A DNA stretch of 64,000 nucleotides from Hypericibacter sp963696655 (lineage in GTDB: Bacteria; Pseudomonadota; Alphaproteobacteria; Dongiales; Dongiaceae). Shown here in pieces: positions 26,146 to 34,462 of this stretch (positions are counted from its first letter, which is position 1; each line of letters starts with the position of its first letter). A model generated the notes under the pieces. The model saw only the letters and a list, made by a program, of their open reading frames with translations. It was not told the DNA's origin and did no database searches. Location: the NCBI GenBank assembly GCA_963696655.1, contig CAVOLB010000136.1, positions 1 to 64,000 of the forward strand, written 5' to 3'. The translations under genes and the position numbers were made by a program.

Positions 26146-27204
26146 CTACTGCACCTCGACCGTGCGCGCCATTGCGGCGACGATCTTGTCGTTGCCGCTG
26201 TCGCCCCGCAGCAGCTGGAACTCGGCACGGTAGGTGCCGGGCGCGAAGCCGCCGGCCGGCGCCCTGACGCCGATATAGCGGAACATCAGTATCTTTCCCT
26301 TCTCGGCCTTCTGATCGAAATTCGCGATTACCTTGCCGTCGGGACCCGTGATGCGCAGGACCTGGCGGTCGCCCGCCTCCATGCCGAAATAATTCGCCCA
26401 GAAGAACAGCGTCGGCGCGGTCTTGGGAAACTGCGCCTGCTCGTAGGTGCCGTTGCTGGCGGATTCCGCGTCCGGCTTGTTGGTCGAGAAGCCTGCGATC
26501 AGCGGCCCCGTCGGCGTATAGGCCATTGCCGTCAGGGTCTGCGGGTTCCACAAGGCATGCGAGGTGTCGCCGCAGGTCAGGGGATCGGTGATCGCGGTGC
26601 CGGTGAACGGATCGATCGCCGTCTTGTTGTGCATGATCATGAAATGCACATGCGGGAACTCGGTGAGGCCCGAGAGACCGATCAGCCCGACCTGCTGACC
26701 GGCCACGACATGATCGCCTTCCTTCACCGTGAGGCTGCCTTTCATCATATGGCCGTAGAAGCTGCGCCAGCCATTGCCGTGATCGATCACCACGACATTG
26801 CCCAGCCCATATTCGTCGACCACCTCGGCGCCGACCTCGCGCACATTGATGTCCTCGATGCCGTCGCGGATGCGCCAGACGACGCCTGGCGCCGCCGCCA
26901 GCACCTTCACGCCGCGCCGCATATCCACATAGCTCGGGATGCGGATGTCGATGCCGGTATGCTTGTCGTTGACCAGGTCGCCGCACATGAAGTCCTTGGC
27001 GCCGGGACCGGGATCATGGTCGAAATATTTCTGCACCGAGCAGTCGAGATTGATGTGGCAATCGACCGGGAAAGCGAGACTTGGCGCGCCTTCCGGCGGA
27101 TCGGCCAGGACCGGCGCCGTCGAGAGCGCCAGAAGGGCGCCCAGCGCGAGGAAAAGCGGACGAAGCGAAGTCATTCGGGGCAGCAGGGAGAGGTTGTCGC
27201 GCAT
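26146..27204 (-). CDS. M23 family metallopeptidase (LytM domain), exported
   Basis: Secreted zinc peptidase of the LytM type, which usually cuts peptidoglycan cross-links. The 352-residue product has a signal peptide (SLRPLFLALGALLALSTAPVLA), then the M23 domain at about 75-220 with both metal motifs, HTGIDIR (HxxxD) and HVHF (HxH), intact, and a C-terminal beta-rich region of about 120 residues (AGGFAPGTYRAEFQLL) likely to be an Ig-like fold. Cysteines suggest disulfides (VDCHINLDCS, DFMCGD). The ATG at 27204 follows AGGAAG; the frame is open far upstream into rnd but as a shadow. It sits between ppx and rnd in the ppk-ppx-rnd-aspS region. Confidence 0.87.
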   Translation of the reverse strand: MRDNLSLLPRMTSLRPLFLALGALLALSTAPVLADPPEGAPSLAFPVDCHINLDCSVQKYFDHDPGPGAKDFMCGDLVNDKHTGIDIRIPSYVDMRRGVKVLAAAPGVVWRIRDGIEDINVREVGAEVVDEYGLGNVVVIDHGNGWRSFYGHMMKGSLTVKEGDHVVAGQQVGLIGLSGLTEFPHVHFMIMHNKTAIDPFTGTAITDPLTCGDTSHALWNPQTLTAMAYTPTGPLIAGFSTNKPDAESASNGTYEQAQFPKTAPTLFFWANYFGMEAGDRQVLRITGPDGKVIANFDQKAEKGKILMFRYIGVRAPAGGFAPGTYRAEFQLLRGDSGNDKIVAAMARTVEVQ

Positions 27205-27260
27205 CGGAAATCTTCCTGGAATACCGGCTGGCTGATCGGGGACGGGACGGGGGCCCTCCG

Positions 27261-28424
27261 TTATTGGGCCGCCTGCGGCAGGGACACGATCTTGACCTCC
27301 TTGCCGGAGGCCGTCAGCGCCAGTCTGCCATGCTTGAGCGCCAGGGCATCGCCGCCGAACAGCTCGCGCCGCCAGCCCGCCATGGCGGGAACCGGTGCAT
27401 TGTCGTCGGCCGCGATCCGTTCCAGCTCGCTGGCTGAGGCCACCAGCTTCTGGGCGACCTGGTGGGTCTCGCAGCGCATCTTCAACAGCACCCGGAGCAG
27501 ATCGACCAGAGGCCCGACGCCGGGCGGCGTATCGATGCGGGGCGGGGGCGTGGGCAGCTCGTCCTCCGGCAGCTCCAGGGCCCGCTTGACCGCCGCCAGC
27601 AGGGCCTGCCCCTGGCGGCTCTCGGCGAAGCCCTTGGAAAGGCCCCGGCAGCGCCCCAGCTCCTCGGGCGTGATCGGCGCATGGGCCGCGATTTCGGTCA
27701 GGGTCTCGTCCTTGGCGATCCGGCTGCGGGGCTGGTCGCGGCGCTGCGCCTCTTCCTCGCGCCAGGCGGCCACCTCGCGCAGCAGGGCCAGGAAACGCGG
27801 CTTGTCGCTGCGCGGCTTCAGCCGGTGCCAAGCCTCGTTCGGGACCAGACGATAAGTGTCGGGATCGGTCAGGATCGCCATCTCCTCGGCGACCCAGCTC
27901 GTGCGCCCGGTCTTCTCCATCCGCCGCGCCAATTTCTCATAGGCCAGGCGCAGATGGGTGACGTCGCTGAGGGCGTAGTGGAGCTGGCGCTCGGTCAAAG
28001 GCCGGTGCGACCAGTCGGTGAAACGCGAGGATTTGTCGATCCGGGCCCCGGCCAGCTTGCCGGCCAGGTTCTCGTAGGAAACCGCGTCGCCGAAGCCGCA
28101 GACCATGGCGGCCACCTGGGTGTCGACGATCGGCGTCGGAATCTGCCCCGTCAGATGGAAGAAGATCTCCACATCCTGCCGAGCGGCGTGAAACACCTTC
28201 AGGACCGCTGGGTCCGCCATCAGCCTGAACAGCGGCGCCAGGTCGATGCCGGGCGCCAGGGTGTCGATCACGGCCGCATCTTCCGGGCCGGCGATCTGGA
28301 CCAGGCACAGGACCGGCCAATAGGTCCGGTCGCGCATGAATTCAGTGTCGACTGTGATGTAGCCGGCGCCGTGATGGCGTTCGGTGAAGGCGGCGAGGGC
28401 GGCGGTGTCGGCAATGAGCTCCAT
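27261..28424 (-). CDS. rnd: Ribonuclease D
   Basis: 3'-to-5' exoribonuclease that trims tRNA and other stable RNA ends. The 387-residue product has the DEDDy exonuclease fold: Asp26/Glu28 (VDTEFMRDRTYWP), Asp84 (ARQDVEIFF) and the YxxxD motif at 150-154 (YALSD), then an HRDC domain at about 205-285. Start is the ATG at 28424 (MELIADTAAL); a very long open frame continues upstream over aspS but is its antisense shadow. It is divergent from aspS across about 210 bases, the usual alphaproteobacterial order. Confidence 0.96.
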   Translation of the reverse strand: MELIADTAALAAFTERHHGAGYITVDTEFMRDRTYWPVLCLVQIAGPEDAAVIDTLAPGIDLAPLFRLMADPAVLKVFHAARQDVEIFFHLTGQIPTPIVDTQVAAMVCGFGDAVSYENLAGKLAGARIDKSSRFTDWSHRPLTERQLHYALSDVTHLRLAYEKLARRMEKTGRTSWVAEEMAILTDPDTYRLVPNEAWHRLKPRSDKPRFLALLREVAAWREEEAQRRDQPRSRIAKDETLTEIAAHAPITPEELGRCRGLSKGFAESRQGQALLAAVKRALELPEDELPTPPPRIDTPPGVGPLVDLLRVLLKMRCETHQVAQKLVASASELERIAADDNAPVPAMAGWRRELFGGDALALKHGRLALTASGKEVKIVSLPQAAQ

Positions 28425-28634
28425 TGAAGCCGTGCTATACACGGATTCTGCCCGGCGAGAAAGCCATGGACCGCCCCCAACCTCCGGAAAAGCCAGCGAA
28501 TCGCCGGCTTCCGGGGCCCGGGTTCCGAAGCCGCCAGCCGGGGCCGGGCGCTTGACAATCCGGCGGCTTCCGTGCCTCTTGCGCCCGCCTCGACCGCCCG
28601 TTTTCCGCCCTTCAGGGGAGCCCAGAGACCTGCC

Positions 28635-30413
28635 ATGCATGCCTACCGGACCCATAATTGCGGCGCGCTGCGCCTCGCCGACGCCGGCCAGGAAGTCCGA
28701 CTTTCCGGGTGGGTGCACCGCAAACGCGACCATGGCAACCTGCTGTTCCTGGACCTCCGGGACCATTACGGAATCACCCAGTGCGTGGTCGATACCTCGA
28801 GCCCGATCTTCAAGGCGATCGAGGGCGCCCGGACCGAGTTCGTGGTCCGGATCGACGGCAAGGTGGTGAAGCGCAGCCCCGAGACCGTCAACAGCAAGCT
28901 GCCGACCGGAGAGATCGAGGTTCAGGTCAAGGCGTTCGAGCTGCTCTCGACGGCCGAGATGCTGCCGCTCCAGGTCAACAGCGACGAGGATGCGGGCGAG
29001 GAGATCCGGCTGCGTTACCGGTTTCTGGATCTGCGCCGCGAGCGCGTCCATCAGAACATCCTGCTGCGCTCGCGCGTGATCTCGTCGATCCGCCGGCGCA
29101 TGATCGACCAGGGCTTCACCGAGTTCCAGACCCCGATCCTGACCTCGTCGAGCCCCGAAGGCGCCCGCGACTTCCTGGTGCCGAGCCGCATGCATCCGGG
29201 CAAATTCTACGCCCTGCCGCAGGCGCCCCAGCAGTTCAAGCAGCTGCTGATGATCGCCGGCTTCGACCGCTATTTCCAGATCGCGCCCTGCTTCCGCGAC
29301 GAGGACAGCCGCGCCGACCGCAGCCCGGGCGAGTTCTACCAGCTCGATTTCGAGATGTCCTTCGTGACCCAGGAGGACGTGTTCGCGGCGATCGAGCCGG
29401 TGCTTCATGGCGTGTTCGAGGAGTTCGCCAGCGGCCGGAAGGTGAGCGGGCGTCCGTTCCCGCGCATCGCCTTCGACGAATCGATGCTGAAATACGGCTC
29501 CGACAAGCCCGATCTCAGGAACCCGATCGTCATCGCCGACGTGACCGAGGCCTTCCGCGATTCGGGTTTCGGGATCTTCGCCAAGGGCGTGGCGTCGGGC
29601 TCGATCGTGCGCGCGATCCCGGCACCCGGTGCCGCCGACAAGCCGCGCAGCTTCTTCGACAAGCTCAATGAATGGGCGCGCGAGCAGGGGGCGGGCGGGC
29701 TCGGCTATATCGTCTATGCCGCCGAGGGCGCCAAGGGTCCGATCGCGAAGAACCTCGACGAGGCCCGCGTGGCCAAGATCAAGGCTGCGACCGGGGCCAA
29801 GGACGGCGATGCCGTCTTTTTCGTCTGCGACAAGAAGCAGACCGCCGAGAAATTCGCCGGCACGGTGCGCACCAAGCTCGGCGACGAGCTGGCGCTGATC
29901 GACAAGAACCGCTTCGAGTTCTGCTGGATCGTCGATTTCCCGATGTATGAGCGCAACGAGGAGACGGGCCAGATCGAGTTCAGCCACAATCCCTTCTCGA
30001 TGCCGCAGGGCGGCCTGGAGGCCCTCGCCAGCAAGGATCCGCTCGAGATCAAGGCGTTCCAGTACGACATCGTCTGCAACGGCGTCGAGCTCAGCTCGGG
30101 CGCGATCCGGAATCATCTGCCCGACATCATGTACAAGGCTTTCGCGATCGCGGGCTACGGCGCGGACGAGGTCGAGAGGCGCTTCGGCGGCATGCTGAAC
30201 GCACTCAAATTCGGCGCCCCGCCCCATGGCGGCTCCGCTCCCGGCATCGATCGCATCGTCATGCTCCTGGCCGACGAGCGGAACATCCGCGAGATCATTG
30301 CGTTCCCCCTCAATCAGAAGGCCGAAGATCTCCTGATGCAGGCCCCGGCCGAAGTGCCCGAGGCCCGCCTGAAGGAGCTGCATATCCGCCTGGCGCTGCC
30401 GCTGAAGAAGTAG
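28635..30413 (+). CDS. aspS: Aspartate--tRNA ligase
   Basis: Class II synthetase that charges tRNA with aspartate. The 592-residue bacterial-type enzyme has an N-terminal OB anticodon-binding domain (LSGWVHRKRDHGNLLFLDLRD), class II motif 1 and 2 (FTEFQTPILTSSSPEGARDF; FRDEDSRADRSPGEFYQLD), a GAD insertion domain (about 300-420) and motif 3 (APPHGGSAPGIDRIVML). Start is the ATG at 28635. Whether it also charges tRNA-Asn (non-discriminating) cannot be told from this window. Divergent from rnd. Confidence 0.97.
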   Translation: MHAYRTHNCGALRLADAGQEVRLSGWVHRKRDHGNLLFLDLRDHYGITQCVVDTSSPIFKAIEGARTEFVVRIDGKVVKRSPETVNSKLPTGEIEVQVKAFELLSTAEMLPLQVNSDEDAGEEIRLRYRFLDLRRERVHQNILLRSRVISSIRRRMIDQGFTEFQTPILTSSSPEGARDFLVPSRMHPGKFYALPQAPQQFKQLLMIAGFDRYFQIAPCFRDEDSRADRSPGEFYQLDFEMSFVTQEDVFAAIEPVLHGVFEEFASGRKVSGRPFPRIAFDESMLKYGSDKPDLRNPIVIADVTEAFRDSGFGIFAKGVASGSIVRAIPAPGAADKPRSFFDKLNEWAREQGAGGLGYIVYAAEGAKGPIAKNLDEARVAKIKAATGAKDGDAVFFVCDKKQTAEKFAGTVRTKLGDELALIDKNRFEFCWIVDFPMYERNEETGQIEFSHNPFSMPQGGLEALASKDPLEIKAFQYDIVCNGVELSSGAIRNHLPDIMYKAFAIAGYGADEVERRFGGMLNALKFGAPPHGGSAPGIDRIVMLLADERNIREIIAFPLNQKAEDLLMQAPAEVPEARLKELHIRLALPLKK

Positions 30414-30547
30414 GGCGCCGACCGAGTCTCGGACCCCGCGTCGTTGAAAAAGCTGGATATGCCGGGTGCCGGAGGGGGCCCGTTGGACAGCGCCGTCCAC
30501 CCTGTTAAAGTCGCCGCCGGCCAGATGCCGCGACGAGGGAGCCATCC

Positions 30548-31576
30548 ATGACTCACCCCGCCGACGACGGGTTCAGACTGCCTGCCGACTGGGCGCCGCA
30601 CAGCCGTTGCTGGATGGCGTGGCCGGTTCGTTCCGAGGCGTGGGGCGAGCATCTGGGCCCGGCCCGCGAATCCGTCGGCGAAGTGGCCGAGGCGATTGCC
30701 CGTTTCGAGCCCGTCACCATGATCGCCAAGCCGACTAAGGTTGCCGAGGTCTCGCTCCTGACCGCGTCGGGCGTCGCGAGCTTCTCCCTGCCGCAGGACG
30801 ACAGCTGGCTGCGCGACAACGGCCCCAGCTTCGTCACCTCCGGCACCGGCCATGTCGCTGGCGTGCAGTGGCGCTGGAATGCCTGGGGCGGCCGCTACAC
30901 CGAAGTCGATGGCGACGCGATGATTCCGGAGAAGATGCTCGAGCAATTGAGCATGCGCCGCTATCAGGCGCCGATCGTGTTCGAGGGCAGCGCCGTCACG
31001 ACCGATGGCGAGGGCACGCTCATCGCCAACGAGCGCATGATCCTCGATCCCAAGCGAAATCCCGGCCTCCAGCGGGCCGAGGCCGACACCATCCTCAAGC
31101 AGCAACTGGGGGCTGAGCGCGTGATCTGGATCTCGGCCGCGATCGAGGGCGATCCGGCCGGCGGGCGGCTCGACACGATGCTCTGTTTCGTGAAGCCGGG
31201 CGTCCTGCTGGTCCAGGTCACGCCGGACAAGAACGATGCCAATGCCGGCGCCTATGCCGACACCGCCGGGCGCCTGAAAGGGGCGACCGACGCCAAGGGT
31301 CGCCAATTGCAGCTGATCGAGATCGAGCAGCCGCGAGCGCGCCATTCCGACGAGGGCAAGCGACTGCCGCTGGCCTATACCAGCCTCTATCTCGCCAATG
31401 GCGGCGTCATCATCCCGGCGTTCGAGGCGCCGCAGGACGATCGCGCCTTCGCCGCCATCGCCAAGCTCTTCTCCGATCGCCAGCCGGTGCAGCTCCTGGC
31501 CAGCGACATCGTGTATGGCGGCGGCGGCTTCCGCGCCATGACCCTGCCGCAGCCCGCGGGCCTGCCGGCCGGCTGA
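30548..31576 (+). CDS. Agmatine deiminase family protein with degenerate active site
   Basis: The 342-residue protein has the pentein fold of agmatine deiminase, which makes N-carbamoylputrescine from agmatine. Family blocks are clear: CWMAWP (21-26), DDSWLRDNGPSFV (84-96), WNAWGGRY (110-117), FEGSAVTTDGEGTLI (145-159). But the catalytic residues are lost: the normal GH(V/I)D block reads GRLD (His to Arg207), and the C-terminal GGGxIHCxTQ block reads GGGFRAMTL, with the nucleophilic Cys replaced by Ala330 and the preceding His by Arg329. The frame is otherwise intact. No aguB partner is nearby. It may be a binding or regulatory protein rather than a deiminase. It follows aspS by 134 bases. 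Confidence 0.85.
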   Translation: MTHPADDGFRLPADWAPHSRCWMAWPVRSEAWGEHLGPARESVGEVAEAIARFEPVTMIAKPTKVAEVSLLTASGVASFSLPQDDSWLRDNGPSFVTSGTGHVAGVQWRWNAWGGRYTEVDGDAMIPEKMLEQLSMRRYQAPIVFEGSAVTTDGEGTLIANERMILDPKRNPGLQRAEADTILKQQLGAERVIWISAAIEGDPAGGRLDTMLCFVKPGVLLVQVTPDKNDANAGAYADTAGRLKGATDAKGRQLQLIEIEQPRARHSDEGKRLPLAYTSLYLANGGVIIPAFEAPQDDRAFAAIAKLFSDRQPVQLLASDIVYGGGGFRAMTLPQPAGLPAG

Positions 31577-31598
31577 CACACCGACAATCGAGGAATGA

Positions 31599-31964
31599 AT
31601 GGCGACCGTCCGGTATTTCGCAAAGAATGTCGATGAGGCGGTGGCCTTCTACCGGGATCGCCTGGGCTTCGTGCTCCATCAGCAGTTCGGTCCCAACATG
31701 GCGATCCTGTCGCGAGGCGACCTCGCGCTGTGGCTCGCCGGTCCGGGTGCCTCGGCGTCGAAACCGATGCCGAACGGAGCGCGGCCCGAGCCCGGCGGCT
31801 GGAACCGGTTCGTGATCGAGGTTCCCAATTTAGTGGCAACGGTGGCGACACTGCGCGCCGCCGGCGTGCGCTTCCGCAACGAGATCCTCAGCGGCCCCGG
31901 CGGGCAGCAGATCCTGTGCGAGGATCCGTCGGGGAATGTGATCGAGCTGTTTCAGGCGGGATGA
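31599..31964 (+). CDS. VOC family protein (glyoxalase/bleomycin-resistance fold)
   Basis: A 121-residue single-unit vicinal oxygen chelate protein: VRYFAKNVDEAVAFYRDRLGFVLHQQFG in the first half and DPSGNVIELFQAG at the end. Such proteins bind metal and small molecules; members range from lyases to drug-binding proteins. The final GNVIELF carries the usual C-terminal metal ligand glutamate. It follows the agmatine deiminase homologue by 22 bases and probably shares its transcript. Substrate unknown. Confidence 0.85.
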   Translation: MATVRYFAKNVDEAVAFYRDRLGFVLHQQFGPNMAILSRGDLALWLAGPGASASKPMPNGARPEPGGWNRFVIEVPNLVATVATLRAAGVRFRNEILSGPGGQQILCEDPSGNVIELFQAG

Positions 31965-31976
31965 CGCCGCCGTTTG

Positions 31977-32400
31977 TCATCGCCGGACTTGATCCGGCGA
32001 TCCAGTCTTCCGATGAAAGTCTGGATGCCCGGGTCAAGCCCACGGCTGTCCGGTTGGGGTTTGGCTGATCTTGTTTAAAGCGCGGCGTCCGAACGCAGAA
32101 TACGCATCGGATCTCGCTCCAGACATGAGACTGCGTAACCGGGCTTGTCCCGTCATTCTTTCCGCCTGCCGCCCTTCTTTCTTATCCCCTCCCCCCTTGA
32201 GGGGGAGGTTAGGGTGGGGGGTGATCGAAGAACGCGATGATGACAGAGCCTTGCGCCGTGCGAACATGTCGCGCATCCAGCTTGTGGCTACCCCCCACCC
32301 CAGCCTCCCCCTCAAGGGGGGAGGTGAAGAAAGCGGAGCAACGAGAAGTCTTACTGAGCGCCGTCAACCGGACAGCCTTGGGTCAAGCCCGGGCATGACA
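31977..32400. repeat. Nested inverted-repeat region including double-hairpin copy C
   Basis: This 440-base gap between convergent genes holds no gene. A palindrome common in alphaproteobacterial intergenic DNA (arms built on GCCGGACTTGATCC and GGGTCAAGCCC, 31982-32041) is followed by GGCTGTCCGGTTG (32044-32056), whose inverted copy is at 32365-32377 next to a partial second palindrome (32378-32399). Between them sits double-hairpin copy C (32185-32325) with two CCTCCCCC/GGGGGAGG hairpins about 80 bases apart. It looks like one repeat inserted in another. Confidence 0.7.
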
Positions 32401-32407
32401 GCTTGCC

Positions 32408-33373
32408 TTAGACCACCTGCGCCGGCATCCGCTTGCCGGCGAAGAAGGCGTCGAGATTATCGACGGCCTTCATGCCCATGGCGACGCGGGTCTCGGTGGT
32501 GGCGCTGCCCAGATGCGGCAGCAGGAAGGCGTTCCGCACCGAGCGATAGGCGGGATTGATCGCAGGCTCGCCGGTATAGACGTCGAGGCCGGCGGCGAAG
32601 AGCTTGCCCGATTTGAGCGCGGCGATGAGCGCTTCGTCGTCGACCAGGGGCCCTCGCGCCGTGTTCACCACGATGGCGCCGTCGGGCAGGAGCTTGATGC
32701 GCGCTTCATTGAGGAAGCCGGTGGTCTCCGCCGTCGCGGGCGCGTTGATCGAGAGGAAGTCGCTATGCGGCAGCATGTCCTCGGCACGGGCATGGAAGAC
32801 CGCGCCCTGCTCCAGATCGGGCGAAAGCCGCGAGCGGTTGTGATAGTGGATCTTCATGTCGAAGGCGCGGGCGCGCTTGGCGACGGCCTGGCCGATGCGG
32901 CCCATCCCATAGATGCCGAGACGCTTGCCGGTCATATGCACGCCCAGCATGCCGGTGGGCGCCCAGGCGCCCCAGGTCGCCTCGCGCACGGCGCGCTCGC
33001 CCTCCGAGGCGCCGCGCGCCGCGCCCAGCATGAGCAGCAGCGCGATGTCGGCGGTGGCGTCGGTCAGGACGTCGGGGGTGTTGCCGACGGTGATGCCGTG
33101 CTCCTTGGCGGCCTTGATATCGATATGCTCGTAACCGACCGAGAAAGTCGCAATGGCTTTGAGCCGGTCCGGAAACCGCCGGATCATGTCGGCCGTGACC
33201 TTGCAGGTCGGGCAGGGCAGCAGCGCGTCGGCGTTCTGAGCCCCGGCCACGATCTCATCCGCGGTCATCAGCTTGTCGCTGGCGTTGAGGCGGGCGTCGT
33301 AATCGCGGGCGAGACGCGCCTCGACGGCAGCGGGCAGCTTGCGGGTCACGAGCACGGTGGGCTTCTGCGGCAT
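32408..33373 (-). CDS. 2-hydroxyacid dehydrogenase (glyoxylate/hydroxypyruvate reductase type)
   Basis: NAD(P)-dependent reductase of the D-2-hydroxyacid dehydrogenase family, probably acting on glyoxylate or hydroxypyruvate. The 321-residue product has the Rossmann loop GIYGMGRIGQAVAKR (about 153-167) and the catalytic residues Arg in NTARGPLVDD, Glu in DVYTGEP and His in LLPHLGSAT. The residues after the second glycine (HYHNRS) suggest NADPH preference. No operon partner. The downstream gap to the VOC gene is filled with inverted repeats. Confidence 0.92.
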   Translation of the reverse strand: MPQKPTVLVTRKLPAAVEARLARDYDARLNASDKLMTADEIVAGAQNADALLPCPTCKVTADMIRRFPDRLKAIATFSVGYEHIDIKAAKEHGITVGNTPDVLTDATADIALLLMLGAARGASEGERAVREATWGAWAPTGMLGVHMTGKRLGIYGMGRIGQAVAKRARAFDMKIHYHNRSRLSPDLEQGAVFHARAEDMLPHSDFLSINAPATAETTGFLNEARIKLLPDGAIVVNTARGPLVDDEALIAALKSGKLFAAGLDVYTGEPAINPAYRSVRNAFLLPHLGSATTETRVAMGMKAVDNLDAFFAGKRMPAQVV

Positions 33374-33484
33374 GGGGCTGGGCTCCAGGGCGGGGCGGGA
33401 AGGGCGGGTTACGGGCCAGAAAGACTGTAGTTTCAGGGAACTATCGTTTTGGGTCCGGCCATGACATAATCATCGGGTCAGAGC

Positions 33485-34324
33485 ATGTCATCGCTTTTCT
33501 CCCACCCTCTTTGGCACGGCCTTGCCCGACCCCTTTGGCTCGGGGCGGCCTTCATTGCTCTCGGCGCGGCGTTCTCCCAGCCGGCCCCGGCGGCCGGCAT
33601 GGTCGATCCCCTGCCGCACCGGGCGCTCTATCACATGCAGATCCTGAAAAGCGGTGGCGACATCGCTGACATCGAGGGCGAGATGGCCTTCGAATGGCAG
33701 GATTCCTGCGACGGCTGGAGCGTGACGCAACGCTCGCAGATGGACTTCCTCTATGCCAGCGGCGATGCCGCGAAGGTGGGCTGGAGCCTGACCTCCTGGG
33801 AGTCCAAGGACGGGAAGCGCTACCGGTTCGTCTCGCGCGAGCTCACCAATGGCGAGCTGGTTTCCGAGTTCCGCGGCGATGCCGACCTGTCGAAGAACGG
33901 CGGCGAGGCGCGCTACAACAAGCCGGACGCACATGAGACGCACCTGCCCGCAGGCGCCCTGTTCCCGACCCAGCACAGCCTGAAGCTGATCGATCTGGCA
34001 ACGAAGGGAACGCCGATGCTCTGGGCCGAGGTGTTCGACGGCTCGGACAAGGACGGTCTCTTCGCCGTCAGCGCCGCGATTACGCCGATGACCGACGCCG
34101 AGCGCAAGGAAGCCGACCAGCGTCCCCAGCTCAAGGGCGTGCCCGGCTGGCATGTCTCGCTCGCCTTCTACGCGCCGGAGGGCCAGGCGGCCGAGCCCGA
34201 TCATGAGCAGACCATCCAGCTCTACGCCAACGGCGTGGTCGACCGCATGGTGCTGGACTACGGCGAATTCTCGATCCTCGGCACCCTCTCCAAGATCGAG
34301 ACCCTGCCCAAGCCGAATTGCTGA
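33485..34324 (+). CDS. EipB family periplasmic protein (DUF1849)
   Basis: Periplasmic beta-spiral protein of the DUF1849/EipB family, required for cell-envelope integrity in Brucella and other Rhizobiales. The 279-residue product has a signal peptide (ending FSQPAPAAG, about residue 38), and the two cysteines that form the family disulfide: Cys75 (QDSCDGW) and the C-terminal residue Cys279 (KPNC). Family-typical text includes HRALYHMQIL and WSLTSWESKDGKRYRF. It stands alone, converging on dinB across a double-hairpin repeat. Confidence 0.9.
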   Translation: MSSLFSHPLWHGLARPLWLGAAFIALGAAFSQPAPAAGMVDPLPHRALYHMQILKSGGDIADIEGEMAFEWQDSCDGWSVTQRSQMDFLYASGDAAKVGWSLTSWESKDGKRYRFVSRELTNGELVSEFRGDADLSKNGGEARYNKPDAHETHLPAGALFPTQHSLKLIDLATKGTPMLWAEVFDGSDKDGLFAVSAAITPMTDAERKEADQRPQLKGVPGWHVSLAFYAPEGQAAEPDHEQTIQLYANGVVDRMVLDYGEFSILGTLSKIETLPKPNC

Positions 34325-34338
34325 AGCGGGATTTTTAT

Positions 34339-34435
34339 CCCCTCCCCCGGAACCGGGGAGGGTGAGGGAGGGGGCTGCGCGCTCTCGACATCGCGTTATC
34401 CCCCTTCCTAGCCTTCCCCCGTTCCGGGGGAAGGG
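34339..34435. repeat. Double-hairpin GC repeat, copy D
   Basis: Left hairpin CCTCCCCCGGAACCGGGGAGGG and right hairpin CTTCCCCC...GGGGGAAG, inverted to each other across a spacer of about 30 bases. It lies between the convergent eipB (+, 14 bases away) and dinB (-, 27 bases away) genes and probably acts as bidirectional terminator. Confidence 0.8.
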
Positions 34436-34462
34436 ACGATCGTGACACCGCTCTCGACCCTA

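Noticed and set aside
27261..30545. A 1094-residue open frame covering rnd and the opposite strand of aspS
   Set aside because: The first 700 residues are the antisense shadow of aspS in a high-GC genome; only the rnd part has family motifs.
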